The translations under genes and the position numbers were made by a program. Shown piece by piece: positions 24,937 to 38,700 of a DNA stretch of 64,000 bases. The notes under the pieces were generated by a model, which saw nothing but the letters and a program-made list of their open reading frames with translations, had not been told where the DNA came from and did no database searches. How positions within the stretch are numbered: the stretch's first letter is position 1; each line of letters starts with the position of its first letter. Source of the DNA: Lactarius indigo (Eukaryota; Basidiomycota; Agaricomycetes; Russulales; Russulaceae); assembly GCA_025766275.1 (NCBI GenBank), contig JAFKAC010000011.1, positions 868,001-932,000 of the forward strand, given 5' to 3'.

Positions 24937-26597
24937 AACGAACGTGCATGCGCGGTCCAGGGATGACCGAGTCTGAGGTACCGAGGCCCCTGGGTCGCTT
25001 TAATTGACAGACCGAGCCCGCACAAGACGCGTAATGACATTGGTGGATCTGCGCTGGTTAGGTGGATGCACACGTCGGCGGCGGGTTCAATTACTTTGAT
25101 AGAGTGCGATTAGGTCATAACTCGTACACCACGTGGCGGGACACTCTTTCCCTCGGTTTCTTTGGTACATCGAGGACTGAGATAAGTTCTGATAGGTTCT
25201 AACAGTTAGTCGAGACCCTCGAGCGTACTGTTGGATATATGATAAGATATTCTACACGTAGTAGATTCGTTCTTACTGCGTGCTGCCGTCTTGGTTGCCG
25301 TACAACGTCGAGCAGCCATGCCGTACTGTACGTCGACAGCCTCAGAAACGACATTTATGACTTTTTCATACGTGGCATTAGCTACAGTCTAAGCCGTTGG
25401 CGGGTGAAACGTGGTCCAGAAAACCACATTGAGAGGTCCATTCCAGTCCAGCTCGTCCGAGTCATCGACTCGCTTTGTAGACCTTGTGCGAGCACATCAT
25501 CACCGCTGATGGTTCTCATCTCTATCACGATGGCCACGACGGCCACAGAAGCTCGCCAGCTCAACGTCCCCACTTCTTACGGCGCAATCGGTGGCAATTC
25601 GGTATCCTATCGTAGCACGCACCGCGTTCCACGACGTTTCCGTGGTTCTAGCGCGGTCAGATCAAGCGAGCTATCCTGACTAGGAGCCCTTTACACCCTG
25701 GCCATTATGAACAAAGGACCCGACATGCTCGGAAACGTTTCCACGTATAGCCCACGTGCGAGGACGACCTGTCTATTGAGTCACTTCACTGGTGTGTGGA
25801 GGGTCAGGTACTGTAAGGGTCGCTGATGTCGGGCAGCGAAGTTTGTGCGCGGGAAACATGGTACTTTGTCCACGTACGGTAGGTTACGATACGATCTGTT
25901 GATGACAAGATAGGAGCGCCCTCTTTCTTTCGTCCTTCCATACTGCGCGCACGTGAGCGGATCGGAGAGGCGGGACCCTCCGACAAGAGATGGACGATCG
26001 CACCGTTGCCAGGTGTGCAGGCGGTGCGATATGGAGGTTACAGTAATCATGATGCCGGGGATGTCCGATGGGGATTATCATTTCTGAATGAGCTATTGTA
26101 TCGCGAAAGTTGAGCGGGATTTCCAAGAACGGCGACATGCCGTGGCAATTTTAATGGATTGTCGGGTGAATGGGCCGATAGGAAAGAAGCTCTCTTCGCG
26201 CCTCTGGACCTCAGGGAGAAGGATTTATAGTGTGTTTGTCCGTGCAAAGGAGGAATGCATGGACATTCTCCCTGCGGAGAAATGTGTGGGCTGTGAGTGG
26301 TATAAAGGAGGCAAGCTGGCTGTGGATTATTTTGGTGGTTAGGTATTAGGATATCCAGGGGCGTCGAGGTCTCGAGGTCTGGATCTGGGTCTATGGCCGA
26401 GGCAGATTAGGTCACCCACGTGTCCTCCGCTGAATAGAGGGACCAGTGTCCTTATGTGTACTTGGTCCTCTGTTTCTTGCTCTCGATAACCATCGCTCTA
26501 GAGCCCTATATAATCCTTTACATACCCTTTACTTCTTCGCTTACGCTCTTCCGTATTTCTTCTTCCCTAACCTCTACCATCTCAAATACATACTTAC
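24937..26597. other. gap upstream of TPS2
   Basis: The plus frame 25239-25679 (146 codons) shows no recognised domain. The last 200 bases contain the TATA-like box of TPS2. Confidence 0.35.
26507..26514 (+). promoter_or_regulatory. TATA-like box of TPS2
   Basis: TATATAAT lies 84 bases upstream of the TPS2 start codon, in a pyrimidine-rich context. The position fits a fungal core promoter; the function is inferred. Confidence 0.45.
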
Positions 26598-29500
26598 ATG
26601 GATAGTTTCCACGAACCCCGTCGCGTCCCTGAGCCAATCAAGCTTGAAGACCTTACTTCTGATGTTCTCGCTCGTGAAGCCGAATATCGTGCCAAGGGTA
26701 TTACCCTCTCTGGCCGTGTCCTCCACGTATGCCATTATCTGCCCATCACCGCCACGCTCCACGTCCTCGTCGCGCCCTGGCATTCCCTCCCCACCTTCGA
26801 CTCCGCCGCAGCCGTCCACTGACATCACCTCGCACACATCTGACCCTACTTCCTCCGCACCCTCTCACGTCCCAGAAAATGCACTTCAGCCAAAGTGGTT
26901 GCTTTCTGCGCGCCAGGGCCATGCCGCCATGATCAGCGGCATTCGGTCACTATCGGCGACCCATGAACAGGTCATCATCGGGTGGGTAGGCGACATTGAC
27001 AGCCCCAATGCCACATCAGGTATGTCCAACACTCCGTTTCCACCCATGACACCTTATTGACCGGATCACGCGCATTTCTTTAGCCGGAGACAGAGTCAAG
27101 GTCCCGTCCACTTCACTTTCCGAAAAGGACAAGGCCTCGCTCGAGGAAGAGATCGCGAAATTCAAAAGTGAGGATGAAGATACCAAGACGACTTATGTCC
27201 CGCTCCTGCTGGATGATAAGGTCGCTCATGGCCACTACGACGGTTACTGCAAACAAAGTGAGATAATCGGCCGCTGCTACGGCGAACTCCATTCATGATG
27301 TCATTCTCTTACCATAGCACTCTGGCCCTTGTTCCATTACTTGCTCTGGCAGGATGTATCGCCGAACTCGCTTTCTGCGTCCTTCTCGGCAGATGAGCAT
27401 TGGGCCCCATATGAGCAGGCAAATGCAGCATTTGCGCGTCGAATTTTGGACGTGTATCGTCCCGGTGATCTCGTTTGGGTGCATGACTACCATCTACTTC
27501 TCGTGCCCAAGTTGTTGCGCTTGATGCTCCCCGAAGTTTGCGTCGGTCTTTTTGTTCACACTCCATGGCCAAGCAGCGAGGTCTTCCGGTGCCTCCCACG
27601 TATGTACGCAGGAAAATTTGACAAGATGCTATGCTAACATATCCATACATAGGGCGGAAGGAGATACTAGATGGCATGCTAGGTGCCAATCTTGTATGCT
27701 TCCAAACATACTCATACTCGCGTCACTTCACCTCATCCTGCGTGCGAGTATGTGGTTATGAGGTTGCTGCGCGTGGTATCGACGTCCAAGGTCATGTTAC
27801 CGCTGTGATGCATACTCCGGTCGGCGTCGACGCTGAGCGTGTTTCACGTGACCTGTGAGTTCGGTTTGGAGGTCATTAATTTTCCGTTTTTGGATGCTGA
27901 TGTAATCGATCAGCACGCGACCGGGAGTTCAGCCGAAGTTGCAGGCCCTGCTTAAGCTTTACGCCGGTAAAAAGATCATCATCGGACGAGATAAGCTCGA
28001 CGTCGTGAAAGGTGTCGTGCAGAAGCTCCGCGCATTCGCCAAGTTACTACACGACTACCCTGAGTGGATAGGCCGAGTTGTGCTCATTCAAGTTACATCC
28101 CCCGCTCTTTCTGACTCGCCGAAACTCGAACGCCAAGTCAGCGAGCTCGTCAGCAGCATCAACGGAGAGTTTGGAAGTCTGGACTTTATTCCCGTTCATC
28201 ACTAGTGAGACCTTTTTTCACCAGTCTACTTATTGGGCTCTAAGAAACGGCTTGCAGTCATCAGACAATCAAGAAGGACGAGTTCTATGCCCTGCTCTGT
28301 GCTGCTGACCTCGGTGTGATCACACCGCTGCGTGATGGCATGAACACGACGTCAATGGAGTTCGTCATTGCTCAAGGCAAGACAAAACAGTCACCTCTCG
28401 TGTTGAGTGAGTTTATGGGCATCTCCTCCAATATGACCGAGGCGCTTCAAATCAACCCATGGAACCTTGGTGTCTGTATCATCCTGTTTGTTCTGTCCGT
28501 CCTTTTTGCTGACATGTCATTTAATTGTAGGACGTGGCAGTGGCTATGCACCGCGGATTATTAATGTCTCAGGCAGAGAAGGAGACCCGACACGCCAAGC
28601 TGTATAGTGTCATTACGACTCACACGTCACAGACGTGGGCCATGACTCTTGTTAAGCTACTACTCGGTATCGTAGACTCTCAGGGCGTTGCGCGCCAAAC
28701 GCCCGCCCTACCCACACATCGTATGCTCGAGCGCTACTCTCTGGCAACAAAGCGCCTCTTCTTGCTCGACTACGACGTACGTTTATCTTTCCGCCTTTCA
28801 CTTTCTACGCCTAGTGACAGCAAACGACCACACTACAGGGAACCCTGGCGCCAATCGTAAAGACACCTTCGATGGCAGTCCCGACAGAAGACACCCTTAC
28901 CGCACTCACCGCACTCACCGCGGACCCGCGGAATCTGGTGTACATCATCTCGGGCCGCGACGGCGCGTTCCTCGAGCAGCACTTGGGACATATCAACGGG
29001 CTCGGCATGTCTGCTGAACACGGCGGCTTTATTCGCGCTCCAGGCGTCAAGAAATGGACCAACTTCACCGAGAGCTTGGATATGAGTTGGATGGCCGAGG
29101 TGCTCGAGGTGTTCAAGTATTATACGGAGCGCACGACGGGCAGTCACATAGAGGTCAAGAAGAGCTCCATCACGTGGCACTATCGTTCGAGCGACCCAGA
29201 GTGGGGGTACGTGCGGTATGGATAAAGATCATCTCGCGCGTGCTGACAGGGAATATTTCCTAGACAATTCCAGTGCAGGCAATGCCAGGATTTACTTGAG
29301 AACAACGTCGCTCACAAACGGCCGATCGAAGGTATTGTTACTATCTAACCTAGCCAAGCTTTATGATCGCTGAGCAGTTGCTTAGTCCTCGTTGGTAAGA
29401 AGAACCTCGAGGTCCGCCCAATCGCGATCAACAAAGGCGAGATCGTCAAACGTATTTTATACCTCAATCCAGATGCCCAATTCGTCTTTTGTGCGGGTGA

Positions 29501-29849
29501 TGACAAGGTTCGTCTCTCACACTTTAGTCTACAGTAGTCCAACTGACGCTTCTCACCACAATAGACCGATGAAGACATGTTCCGTTCATTGCAGTTCACA
29601 GAGGCGTCTCTACCGTACACTATGGACCCACCACTATCAGTCTCATTGGTCGCGGAGGAAAAGACCCGCGAGCACCCGCGTGTTGAGCTACAGCTCACCC
29701 CTGAAGACCTCTTCACGACTGCCGTTGGGCACCCGTCGAAGCGCACACTCGCTAAGTGGCACGTGACGAGTCCGCTCGAAGTCGTCGCAGAGCTGCTGAA
29801 GCTCGTTGGTGTGCACAAGGACTCGGAGGAGGGCGAGTCGAAGCTGTAA
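26598..29849 (+). CDS. TPS2: trehalose-6-phosphate phosphatase (Tps2-type, TPS + HAD domains)
   Basis: Exons: 26598-27019, 27084-27257, 27318-27599, 27653-27854, 27914-28204, 28258-28471, 28531-28776, 28839-29206, 29264-29331, 29386-29507, 29565-29849. The N-terminal half is a GT20 trehalose-phosphate synthase-like domain (GRVLHVCHYLP, VWVHDYHLLLVPKLLR, LFVHTPWPSSEVFR). The C-terminal half is a HAD phosphatase with DYDGTL (motif I, split by the intron at 28777-28838), IISGRD and a GDDKTDEDMF motif. Known role: dephosphorylates trehalose-6-phosphate to trehalose in the cytosol, for stress tolerance and reserve sugar. About 890 residues. The frame shifts by one base between about 26740 and 26775, in a low-complexity Ser/Pro linker. 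Either one base is extra, or a 49-nt intron (26763-26811, poor donor GTCCTC) is removed, giving 874 residues. The rest reads cleanly. Confidence 0.93.
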
Positions 29850-31284
29850 GGTCCAAGTAGTGCAACAAATATCCCGTCCTTTTTTCTTTGCGCTTTGTTT
29901 TCTTCCATCATATATTTTATTTATTACAGCAGCACGAGGGGCAACAACAGAAGAAAATGGGTCATGTTATGTATTTGTTTTATAACACACGACACGGAGG
30001 TAGACAAAACAAAGTGAGTACATACATTAGTCTAGAATTTCGGCGCTTTGTTTTATTTTATCTTGTTCCCTATTCCTTGCGCTTAGCCGTACAGTTACGT
30101 AGGATCAGCTCTCTTAGCTAAACTTAGTCAAGCACGAGGTGTTACCACTTGCACCCAGCAGGTGACCATCATCGAGCTTTCCCGTGTATATAGCTGAAAA
30201 AAAAAATTTGATTGGAAGTTTTGAGACCTCTCCATTACGGGCAACGATACGTCGTTTGTCTTGGCTTGCTAGTGATTTGGTGGTACTTTCTCTGCTGTCA
30301 TCATCACAATGACTTGACATCACGTACGCACCATTCATCTTACGTCTTCCTCTGCTGACTATAGACTGGATAAAAAAACCGGTACCTTCGTCGAACATAC
30401 CACATGCAGGTCGCATCTCTGTATATCTTGCCCACCGTGCGTAGTGACGGGGGTTTTCTCGTATGACAAACACGGGCAGGCGCATGCGTTGATTGATGGG
30501 CTTCTCGCCCTGCAAAGGGGGGGGGGGGGGGGGGGCGCTCCGGCGACGGCTGGCAGGTGCGGGTGGAAAGTGTACCTCTCATTACTTGAATGGCCGAACT
30601 TTCCTTTCCATGCATTTTGTCCACAACGAACTTGAGGTTTACGAGGTACTGTAGGGTGCTTCGCCATTTGGTCCCGACAGTACGAGATCTTTTTTTGTTT
30701 TGTTTTTGTTTACCGATTTATATTCCAGACAATACGATCGTTTTTGATTCCCACTCTCGACTCCGAACTCCCGAACGCCCTACATCTATCCGATCCAAAT
30801 CCGATCACAACCCAACCTAAATTACGGCGCTGGTCCATCAATTCCAATTGCGATGACAGGACATGGGAAATGATGGTAAAGAACCCGTAAGTGATTTTCC
30901 AAGCGCAAGTGATTTACGTTCTTCATTTTGTTGTTGTAAGTTGGCGGATCGCTTGACATGTTTAGGAGCTACCCAAGGAACACAGTCTATTTTGGCCGTG
31001 AGTTGCCGTACAGTTCAAAGTTCATGAAGTCCATGTTCATCTCTCTCTTGTTATTGACCTGGTCCGATGACATAAAATTTGTCTTTTGTACAGAATAGTC
31101 TCAGGCTTGCGCGTACGAGATCAAGGTATCTATATGCGTCACAACGCGGGCGGAAATTTGCATTTCCAAGACCCCTCATTGGTGCTTTATAACCTGCCAA
31201 CCGTAACACGGTGTTGTTTCTCTCTACGCCCTCTCTCTGCACCCTCCCCCAAACCTCGCTGTACTCTCCACTGCATAGTCTTCA
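29850..31284. other. gap between TPS2 and DUF6535 gene E
   Basis: The TPS2 3' end is AT-rich. A 19-base poly-G run lies at 30517-30535. Only unsupported short frames are seen. Confidence 0.4.
30517..30535 (+). repeat. poly-G tract (19 G)
   Basis: An uninterrupted run of 19 G. A second run of 16 G occurs at 57611-57626. Such tracts can form G-quadruplexes, and their length is often mis-assembled. Confidence 0.9.
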
Positions 31285-33915
31285 ATGTCCTGGGCTCCTT
31301 ACGAGGCTACCAACGTACGCGACGCAGGAATAGGTACAGCTGCCTGATTCCCACTTACTCTATTTCGATTGTTCTTACCCACCGTACCGCGTGTATAGGC
31401 GACGACCAATACCCGCCCCAGCCGGTGCCGAATCAGGCATCACACAGAAACTTTGTCGATGGCTCCGGACCTATTTTCTCGATGTATTTAGAAAGGGCAG
31501 AGGAAGAAGACAGGAAGATGGTCGAAAGATGGAAAGCAGACGCTGACGGGGCCCTTATCTTTGTGTGTCTCCATCTTCTAATCCCGTGCCTTTCGCCGAC
31601 TCATCAGTCATAGAGCGGTTTATTCTCTGCTGCCATTGCAACTTTGATTTCAATATCTACCCAGGACCTCCGACCGGACCCACAGGACACTTCAAACTTC
31701 TACCTGGCGAATATCTATCAGACTATTGCCAACCCAAATGAATCCAACATTTCTACCTCCTACCCTTCTTCCCAACCCCCATTTTCTCCACCAACCTACG
31801 CAGTTTGGGTTAACGGGCTTTGGTTCTTCAGCTTGGCAAACTGTATTGCCTGTGCTACGTTCGCGACGTTACTCCAGCAGTGGGCACGAAAATACCTCAA
31901 GGTCACTCAGGCACATTACAGTCCACACAAACGAGCTCGGATCCGTACATTCTTTTTTGAAGGGTCCGAGAGGCTTCTCCTTCCGTGGGTAGTCGAAGCA
32001 TTGCCCGTGCTGCTACATGCTTCCCTGATTTTTTGTGGTGTCGGCGTCGTTGTGTTCCTCCACCACCTTAGCCCCATGGGTTTCAAGTTGTCGCTGACAT
32101 TTGTCAGTGTCGCCACGAGTCTATACGCATGCCTCACGTTGATGCCGGTCTTTCATCATGATAGCCCATACCACACCCCACTCTCATCACCGGCATGGCA
32201 CATTGCTACTGGGACATCTTGCATCGTCTATAGGGTTCTTCGGTGGTGTACCTGGTTGGTTTACTCTCGCGATGGATCCTTGGACCACTTTCGAGGCTTG
32301 GAGGAAAGATATCACAGACTGCTTACGCAGGGCATGCAGAAGACAGCCGAGGAAACTGCTCTGAGAGCACCATCGAAGATTGATACCCACGCCTTTCTGT
32401 GGACGTTTGACGGTTTGGATGAAGACCACGAATTGGAGCGCTTTTTTTCCGGCTTACCTGGCTTCCGCAACTCAAAAATTGTCGACGATCCTCTTTGCAG
32501 TCTCACTGAAGAGGGAAAAAAGAAGATTTCTGAAACATTGATAGGGTTTCTTGACCGCACGTTCTCATCCAATATACTCCCTGAGCCTGTCAAAAACCGG
32601 AGAGCCGTCGTCTGCGCTCGAGCGCTCGATCCCGCTGAATTTCCTGACGCCTATGATCATGCCCTCCTCAGAATCGTATTCCAAGACCAATATAGGGGGC
32701 TGCAGACTGTCGAGTTTGCCCGTGCTATGAGAGGTTGGGGCAATAGCGGAGATCGAAACACTGCGTTGGTTGTACAAGCCATACTTACTGGTATTGTCGC
32801 AAAGGCCCAAAGGCGCAACGGCTCTTGGTTCGTTCTCGCCTCCAGCGAACTGGGCATCCCGGAAAACATCCTCCGATACTACGCCGCACATGGCGACAGT
32901 TTGTCACTTGCCGTCTTGATTTACGTTACTCGCCAGCAATTTAATCGTTTCTGGATACGGTCCTGGCCGTCGGCCGAGTTCTCATCCATTCTAGAAACAG
33001 CTTCCAAGTTCAATGCACGAGATGCGCTACCTGAATTGCAGCACGAGTTCTGTGCACTCTGGAACCAAATTGTTTTCAAAGTACGCAATGACAACAATCA
33101 GCGGATGGCGCTCCTTACCTTGGGACCGATTCGCAACATTTACTTCGCTCTTCATCAAGATCCCGGTTCCTCTCCGACACTACTCTCCCCCTCCACAGGC
33201 AATGGAGATAACATCTTGAGGAGAACCGTCCGCGTATCCAGCGTGTAACGTCACTGGTCATATTCACAATGATTTTACTCCCACAACCTTTGCTCGCCCT
33301 GTACTGCACGACCACGCTGTGCCGGTACGCCTCGATGTGCCTTCCTTGTTCATACCTGCCTCGTCCCCTATCGTCGAAAGCCCCAGGGATGTGCTACCAC
33401 TTGACAGCTTTCACACCGCTCATCAGACATCCATCGAAAGCCCCATTCCCGTTATCTCACCAGGTCCAGCCATCACTGGTTCAATACGAGACGTGGCTCC
33501 CTCAGGTATAATAATGCCCTACCCCTCTCCCAAAACATCGACGTCCGACACTTCTCTTTCCTCTACCCCCCCACGCGCTGCCGTTTCCATCCCCCACAAG
33601 GCATACTTTCCGACGTCTCCGTATCTAGCTCCTAATCCAGCTTTCGACAGTGTACTTCCTACCGGTCTGCCGATCTGCTCACACGCACTCATGTCCCGAT
33701 CCGCCCTTTCACCGTCTTGCTCAGAATCTCATTGCTCGAAAAAAGTCCTTACTGCTCCCGGCACCTCTCCAGGGCGGACCTCCGTACCTGATCTTGGTAC
33801 CGCTGCCGCCGAGGATGATGGTAAGCCAAAGCTTAGTCTGCGCAATGAAAATGACGCTCTTGGCCCCCCCTCGGCGAACCGCGCAATCCACGCTACCCCA
33901 GATCTCCCACCATAA
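31285..33915 (+). CDS. DUF6535 membrane protein E
   Basis: Exons: 31285-31333 (MSWAPYEATNVRDAG), 31399-31562 (ending in RWKADADGALIF, the pre-TM block), and 31614 onward (SGLFSAAIATLIS). Hydrophobic segments are near GLWFFSLANCIACATFATLL, ALPVLLHASLIFCGVGVVVF and SLTFVSVATSLYACLTLMPV. The soluble C-terminal part has only one module and differs from copies A and B, so this is a separate subfamily. The frame stops at 33246-33248 right after VSSV but continues one base over, with no stop, to 33915 as a Ser/Pro-rich tail. Deleting one base near 33238-33250 gives 838 codons in register. I treat the tail as part of the gene. The stop could instead be genuine. Confidence 0.8.
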
Positions 33916-35747
33916 TCCCAGTCATCGCCACCGGCCACTGACTCAGACGTAGCCGTCAGGGGTCGTTCACTGCGGGGACCAACTGCCGAGCGGACAGAGA
34001 CTCATTTTCCGCATCCTTCGCACTGTCAATACGATATCGTTTAACGTGTCCCCCAATCTCTAGGTGTGCGAGTGCGATATTGTATATTCCTGTTGGGTGC
34101 TCGATATCAATAATCTCGTGTATATACCGTCCTATTACGTGGTACAAATACCGTGACAAAATAATATGTGTAGACTCCAGTAGAGTGGGGGAACGTGAGT
34201 GAGGAGTCTCAACGTTTCACTGCAGGGCTGATGAGCTTACCTGCCAGTGACGCGGAAGTGGGTAACCAGATCTATGTCTTCAGCTTCGACAACAATGTCT
34301 GCGAATACTGACTGCTGAGGCGCCTTGTTGGGAAATAATCATTTGGTTCGGACGTTAGCCTAGGCCTCACGGATATGCTCTCTAACCTGAGCGATCCTTT
34401 AGGGAAACGGACTTCCCAGCGCCACGTCGTGAGTTGCGAGACTAGGCCTATCCCTTTGTTGTTGTCACAATAGGGAGCAAGACACAGTGGCGTGAACAGC
34501 GGCCAAAGCGAATCAAAAGAACCATGACCGTTTTAGCGCCATCGCGTTCAACGAGCGATCCCGGGCCATGGATTCTTTCCAATCGATCGAATGGCCCAAC
34601 GTCCGTCCTTGGCCTCCTGATAGGCACATCACAATAGGCACATCACAAACAAGACGATCTGTGTGCTGTAGCTCAGAACCAACCCCCTATATTGCCGCAT
34701 TTGCACCACCCGGACTCATTGATCATGCCGAGAAGAGTGTGCTAAAATTAGCGGGGATGAGAGAGAGACGCCCCCCTTCTCGTAAAAAAGGGTGCAGGAA
34801 CAGGAGCGGGGCATGCATGCGTACTACGCCCTATAGTACGATCAGGGGGATGACCTCGAGGTCCATTTCTCGTCGAGAAAGGCAAGGATAAAAATAGCAC
34901 AAAGGCGATCAGCTGAGAGACCGTGCGAACATGGCGCACACGAAAGCCGTGGCTCGCCGCTGCAGTGGAGTGGGCCTGAGAACAAAGTCATAGTGCGGTG
35001 TGCGTCAACAAACCCACACGAAGTTGGCTGAAGGGAAAAACGCTACCTATAGTGATGCTACACGAGCAACGAAAAACCAAGTGAGAAGCGAGTAATAGCT
35101 TAAGTTGTCAGTGACGGGAACGGCGTTTCATCTGAACGATCCTATCATAGTTTATTCCTTGGCCTATCCAGAGACTTGAGCGTTGAAGGGTTCCATATGG
35201 CCTTGGCGGTAACCCGGTCACTACATGATTGTGATGAGTGGCGGACAGTATACTCTCACGAGTGAAGAGTAAGCGAGCGAGATAGTGAACATTCGCACAT
35301 AGTACCCGAATGGGATGATGCTGGTATAAAGAATAGACTTTATTTTTGTCATCACTGCGACAGGAATTAACGCTATATAAGGAAGAAAAGCGCGCGAGGG
35401 TCGTTATGACAAGGCCGTAAGAAAAACAAACGTAACAAGACGAAGAAAATCAATTGTTGTGTATATGAGAGATTTGAATTGGTCAAAACGAGTGAGACGC
35501 CAAAAAGCGCAAGACGGGGAACGCGGGGTTTCTAAGAGACCACCAGCCTCACCCACGCACCGAATCCAGTGTCTGGAATTTAATGTGATCAAAATGAACG
35601 CGCGGGGCAAATAGAAATTCGTTGTGGGGGAACGCGATGGGAAAAAGAGGGGACACCGGAAATCGAGGGGCGGCAAAGTCATAGAATTACAGGGATATGA
35701 TGCGCGTTGACACTCTTCACGCTTCAGGCCACGCTCGGATCGTCCGT
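33916..35747. other. gap between DUF6535 E and PMA1 3' ends
   Basis: No coding evidence. Convergent transcription ends here. An AATAAA-type signal on the minus strand (plus-strand TTTATT at about 35339-35344) could serve PMA1. Confidence 0.4.
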
Positions 35748-38700
35748 CTATGCGCCAGGGCGTGAGGGGTGGCGCGCAAGCGTCTGGCCTGTTTGGTGCG
35801 CCTGGATGCTGCTGAACCTATGCAATTCTTCTGCCTTGACACGCACTTTCTGGCCAAAGCCGACCTTGCGTACAGCGCGGCGGATGAACGACGTCCGGTT
35901 CGAGTAGAGAGATTCGTGAATTGATGCGGCACGCGACTGAGTGCGCACGATCGGGACACCAGTTTCCGCAGCAGCACGGGTAGCCGCAGCTGTGGCCTGG
36001 TTGTGACTGTCGCGGAGGTACTTGATCACGGTTGCTTTCATGGCGAACTTGATCAGGTCGAGGGGAACGAACCAGATGATGTTCTAATCATAAAGGGTCG
36101 GTCAGAATCCGTGATATGGTGGGAGCCAACGACTCTAGTCACTCACCCAGACCCAAACAATACCGATCCAAGCACCGGAAATCTTCTGGATGTTGGTGAA
36201 GCCCCAGTTAGCGAAGCCGGCGATGATGGAGGACACGAGTTGAGCCAGGCAGAAGGCAGCCATCAACGCGTACGACGGACGCTCCATAAAGAAGAACCCG
36301 TGGGCGCGAGTAACGAAGATGAGTGCCTGAGAGATAATGGCGAACCTGGAGGTAGACGATCGTGTGAAGCTTCTCGTCGTTGTGGTCGATCTGACCCGGG
36401 GGCGAGTTGAGGTGGACATGGAACTTCCTCTGGAAGAAGTCCGACTCAAGGATAACGACAACGAGAATGATCCTATGCAGATCAATTAGACCAAAACGAA
36501 GAAACAAGCCGTACGGCTCAACTTACGTGGAGAGTGTCAAGTAAAGACCATAGGCGACGGCGTAAGCAAAGATCTCAGCCAGATCCCAACTATCCGGTGT
36601 TGACGAAGGAAGCACGCGATCGACGGAGAGGGTCATGATAGTACCGTCAGTTGAGTAGGGCAATGATAAGGACCATGAACGGGCGGGAATTGGAACCTGT
36701 AGCAGAATACCAAGACGGCAAAGCAGACGACAATACGGATCGTAACGGCGCAGGCATAAATCGCATAGTTCCGCATACGTTGGAAGATGACACGCGAACC
36801 GCGGATTGCATGGACGATAGTTGAAAGACCAGGTTCAGTCAAGACGATGTCAGCGGCACCACGAGCAGCATCGGTAGGCACCTTCCACGGCAATACCGAC
36901 GTTGGCACGGGAGAGGGCAGGAGCGTCATTTGCACCGTCACCAGTCATGGCGCAGAGATGGCCAAGACCTTGAAGACGTTTGACGATCTCGAACTTGTGC
37001 TCGGGGAACACACCGGCAAACCCATCAGCATCCATGATCATGTCGTCGAGAGAGTTGAAGCCGCTACCCGGGGGAGGACCATCCTTGAGCACCTTGGCGG
37101 GATACATGTGGTCACCAAGACCGAGACGGCGGCCGGTTTCTTTGGCAATAGCGAGCTGGTCACCAGTAACCATCTTGACCTTAACACCGAAGGAAAGAGC
37201 GTCATCGATAGTTTGCTTGGTGTCCTCACGGGGAGGATCAAAGATGGCGAGAAGACCAATAAGTTCGAAGCCATTACCCTCAGCCTCGAAATCGTCACCG
37301 TCGACTTCCTCATATGCAACGGCAAGAGCGCGAAGACCACGGGAGGCGAATTCCTCGACGTCGGATTCAAGACGGTTCTCAATGTCGTCGGTTTTGTTGC
37401 GTGAGCAGAGCTCGATGATGATACCAGTCATACCCTTGGTGACACGCTTCAGTTTGCCGGTTGCCTCCTCACGGTAGGTGATCTCGGTACGCTTGTCGAC
37501 AGGATTGAAAGGCTTGAAATCGAGGAGCTTGATGCCGGCACGAGCGCGGGATGTATCACCGAGGGCACCAACAACGGAGGCATCGATGGCGTCCTGGTTC
37601 TCGGTACGAGATGCGTAGGCCGCGAGGAGAATGACATCGTCAGCTGAGAAGGGACCATACGTTCTGATGGTAGAACGATCAATGGTGAGTTTGTTGGTAG
37701 TGAGAGTGCCGGTCTTGTCAGAGCACAGAATAGTGACTCCAGCAAGCTCCTCAATGGCGGTGATACGGGTGACGATGGCCTTATAGCCGGCGAGTTGCTG
37801 GGCGCCGACAGCAAGGGTGACGGATAATACAGTGGGCATGGCAATGGGAATACCACCGATCAAAAGCACGAGGATGTTGTCGAGGCCGGAACGGTATGAC
37901 CAACGGAAGCCAGCATAGAGAACGAAGATTTCTGCGATGACGAAAATACCAATGGCGATAAGGCAGAAGGAGCCGATTTGTGCCAAAATCTTCTGCAAGT
38001 GACCGGTGGTGTCGTCCTCCTGGCCGACGAGCGATGCAGCACGACCGAAGAAGGTATTGACACCGGTGGAAATAACGACACCCTCAGCCTCACCCTGTTT
38101 GCAAGTGGACCCACTAGAACACCGGCGTGAGAAATTTCCAAAGACCGATCGGGTAAAGCCGAACTTACGAGAAACACTGGTCACCGTCTTTCTTGGATAC
38201 AGGAAGAGACTCGCCAGTGAGCGCAGCCTGATCGATGGACACATTGATGGCCTCAGTTAGACGGCAGTCAGCGGGTACGATGTCACCAATCTTGAACGCG
38301 ATCATATCTCCGGGAACGAGGATAGCTGATTCGATCTCAACCCAGCTGCCATCGCGCCTAACCTTTGCCTTGGGTGCGAGCGAGTCCATGAGCGCCTTGA
38401 CGGCATTTCCAGCACCGCGCTCCTCGTAGAAACCAATACCCGAGTTGATGAATAGAAGGGCAGTAATGCCGGCGAAGTCTTGCCAGTCAGGCGCACGACC
38501 TTCTCCAGTTGGACAAAGCGATAGCGACGAGATGCAGCAGCCTCCATGACCCAGGAAAGTGGGTTCCACATGAAACTCAAAAACTGGACATGTGACGCTC
38601 AGTCAACTCGTTAATGGGACAGAGAGGTCGATCAGCTACCTGAAGGAACGGATTTTGCTCCTCTTGTTCGAGCTTGTTGGGACCGAAAATCTCTAGACGG

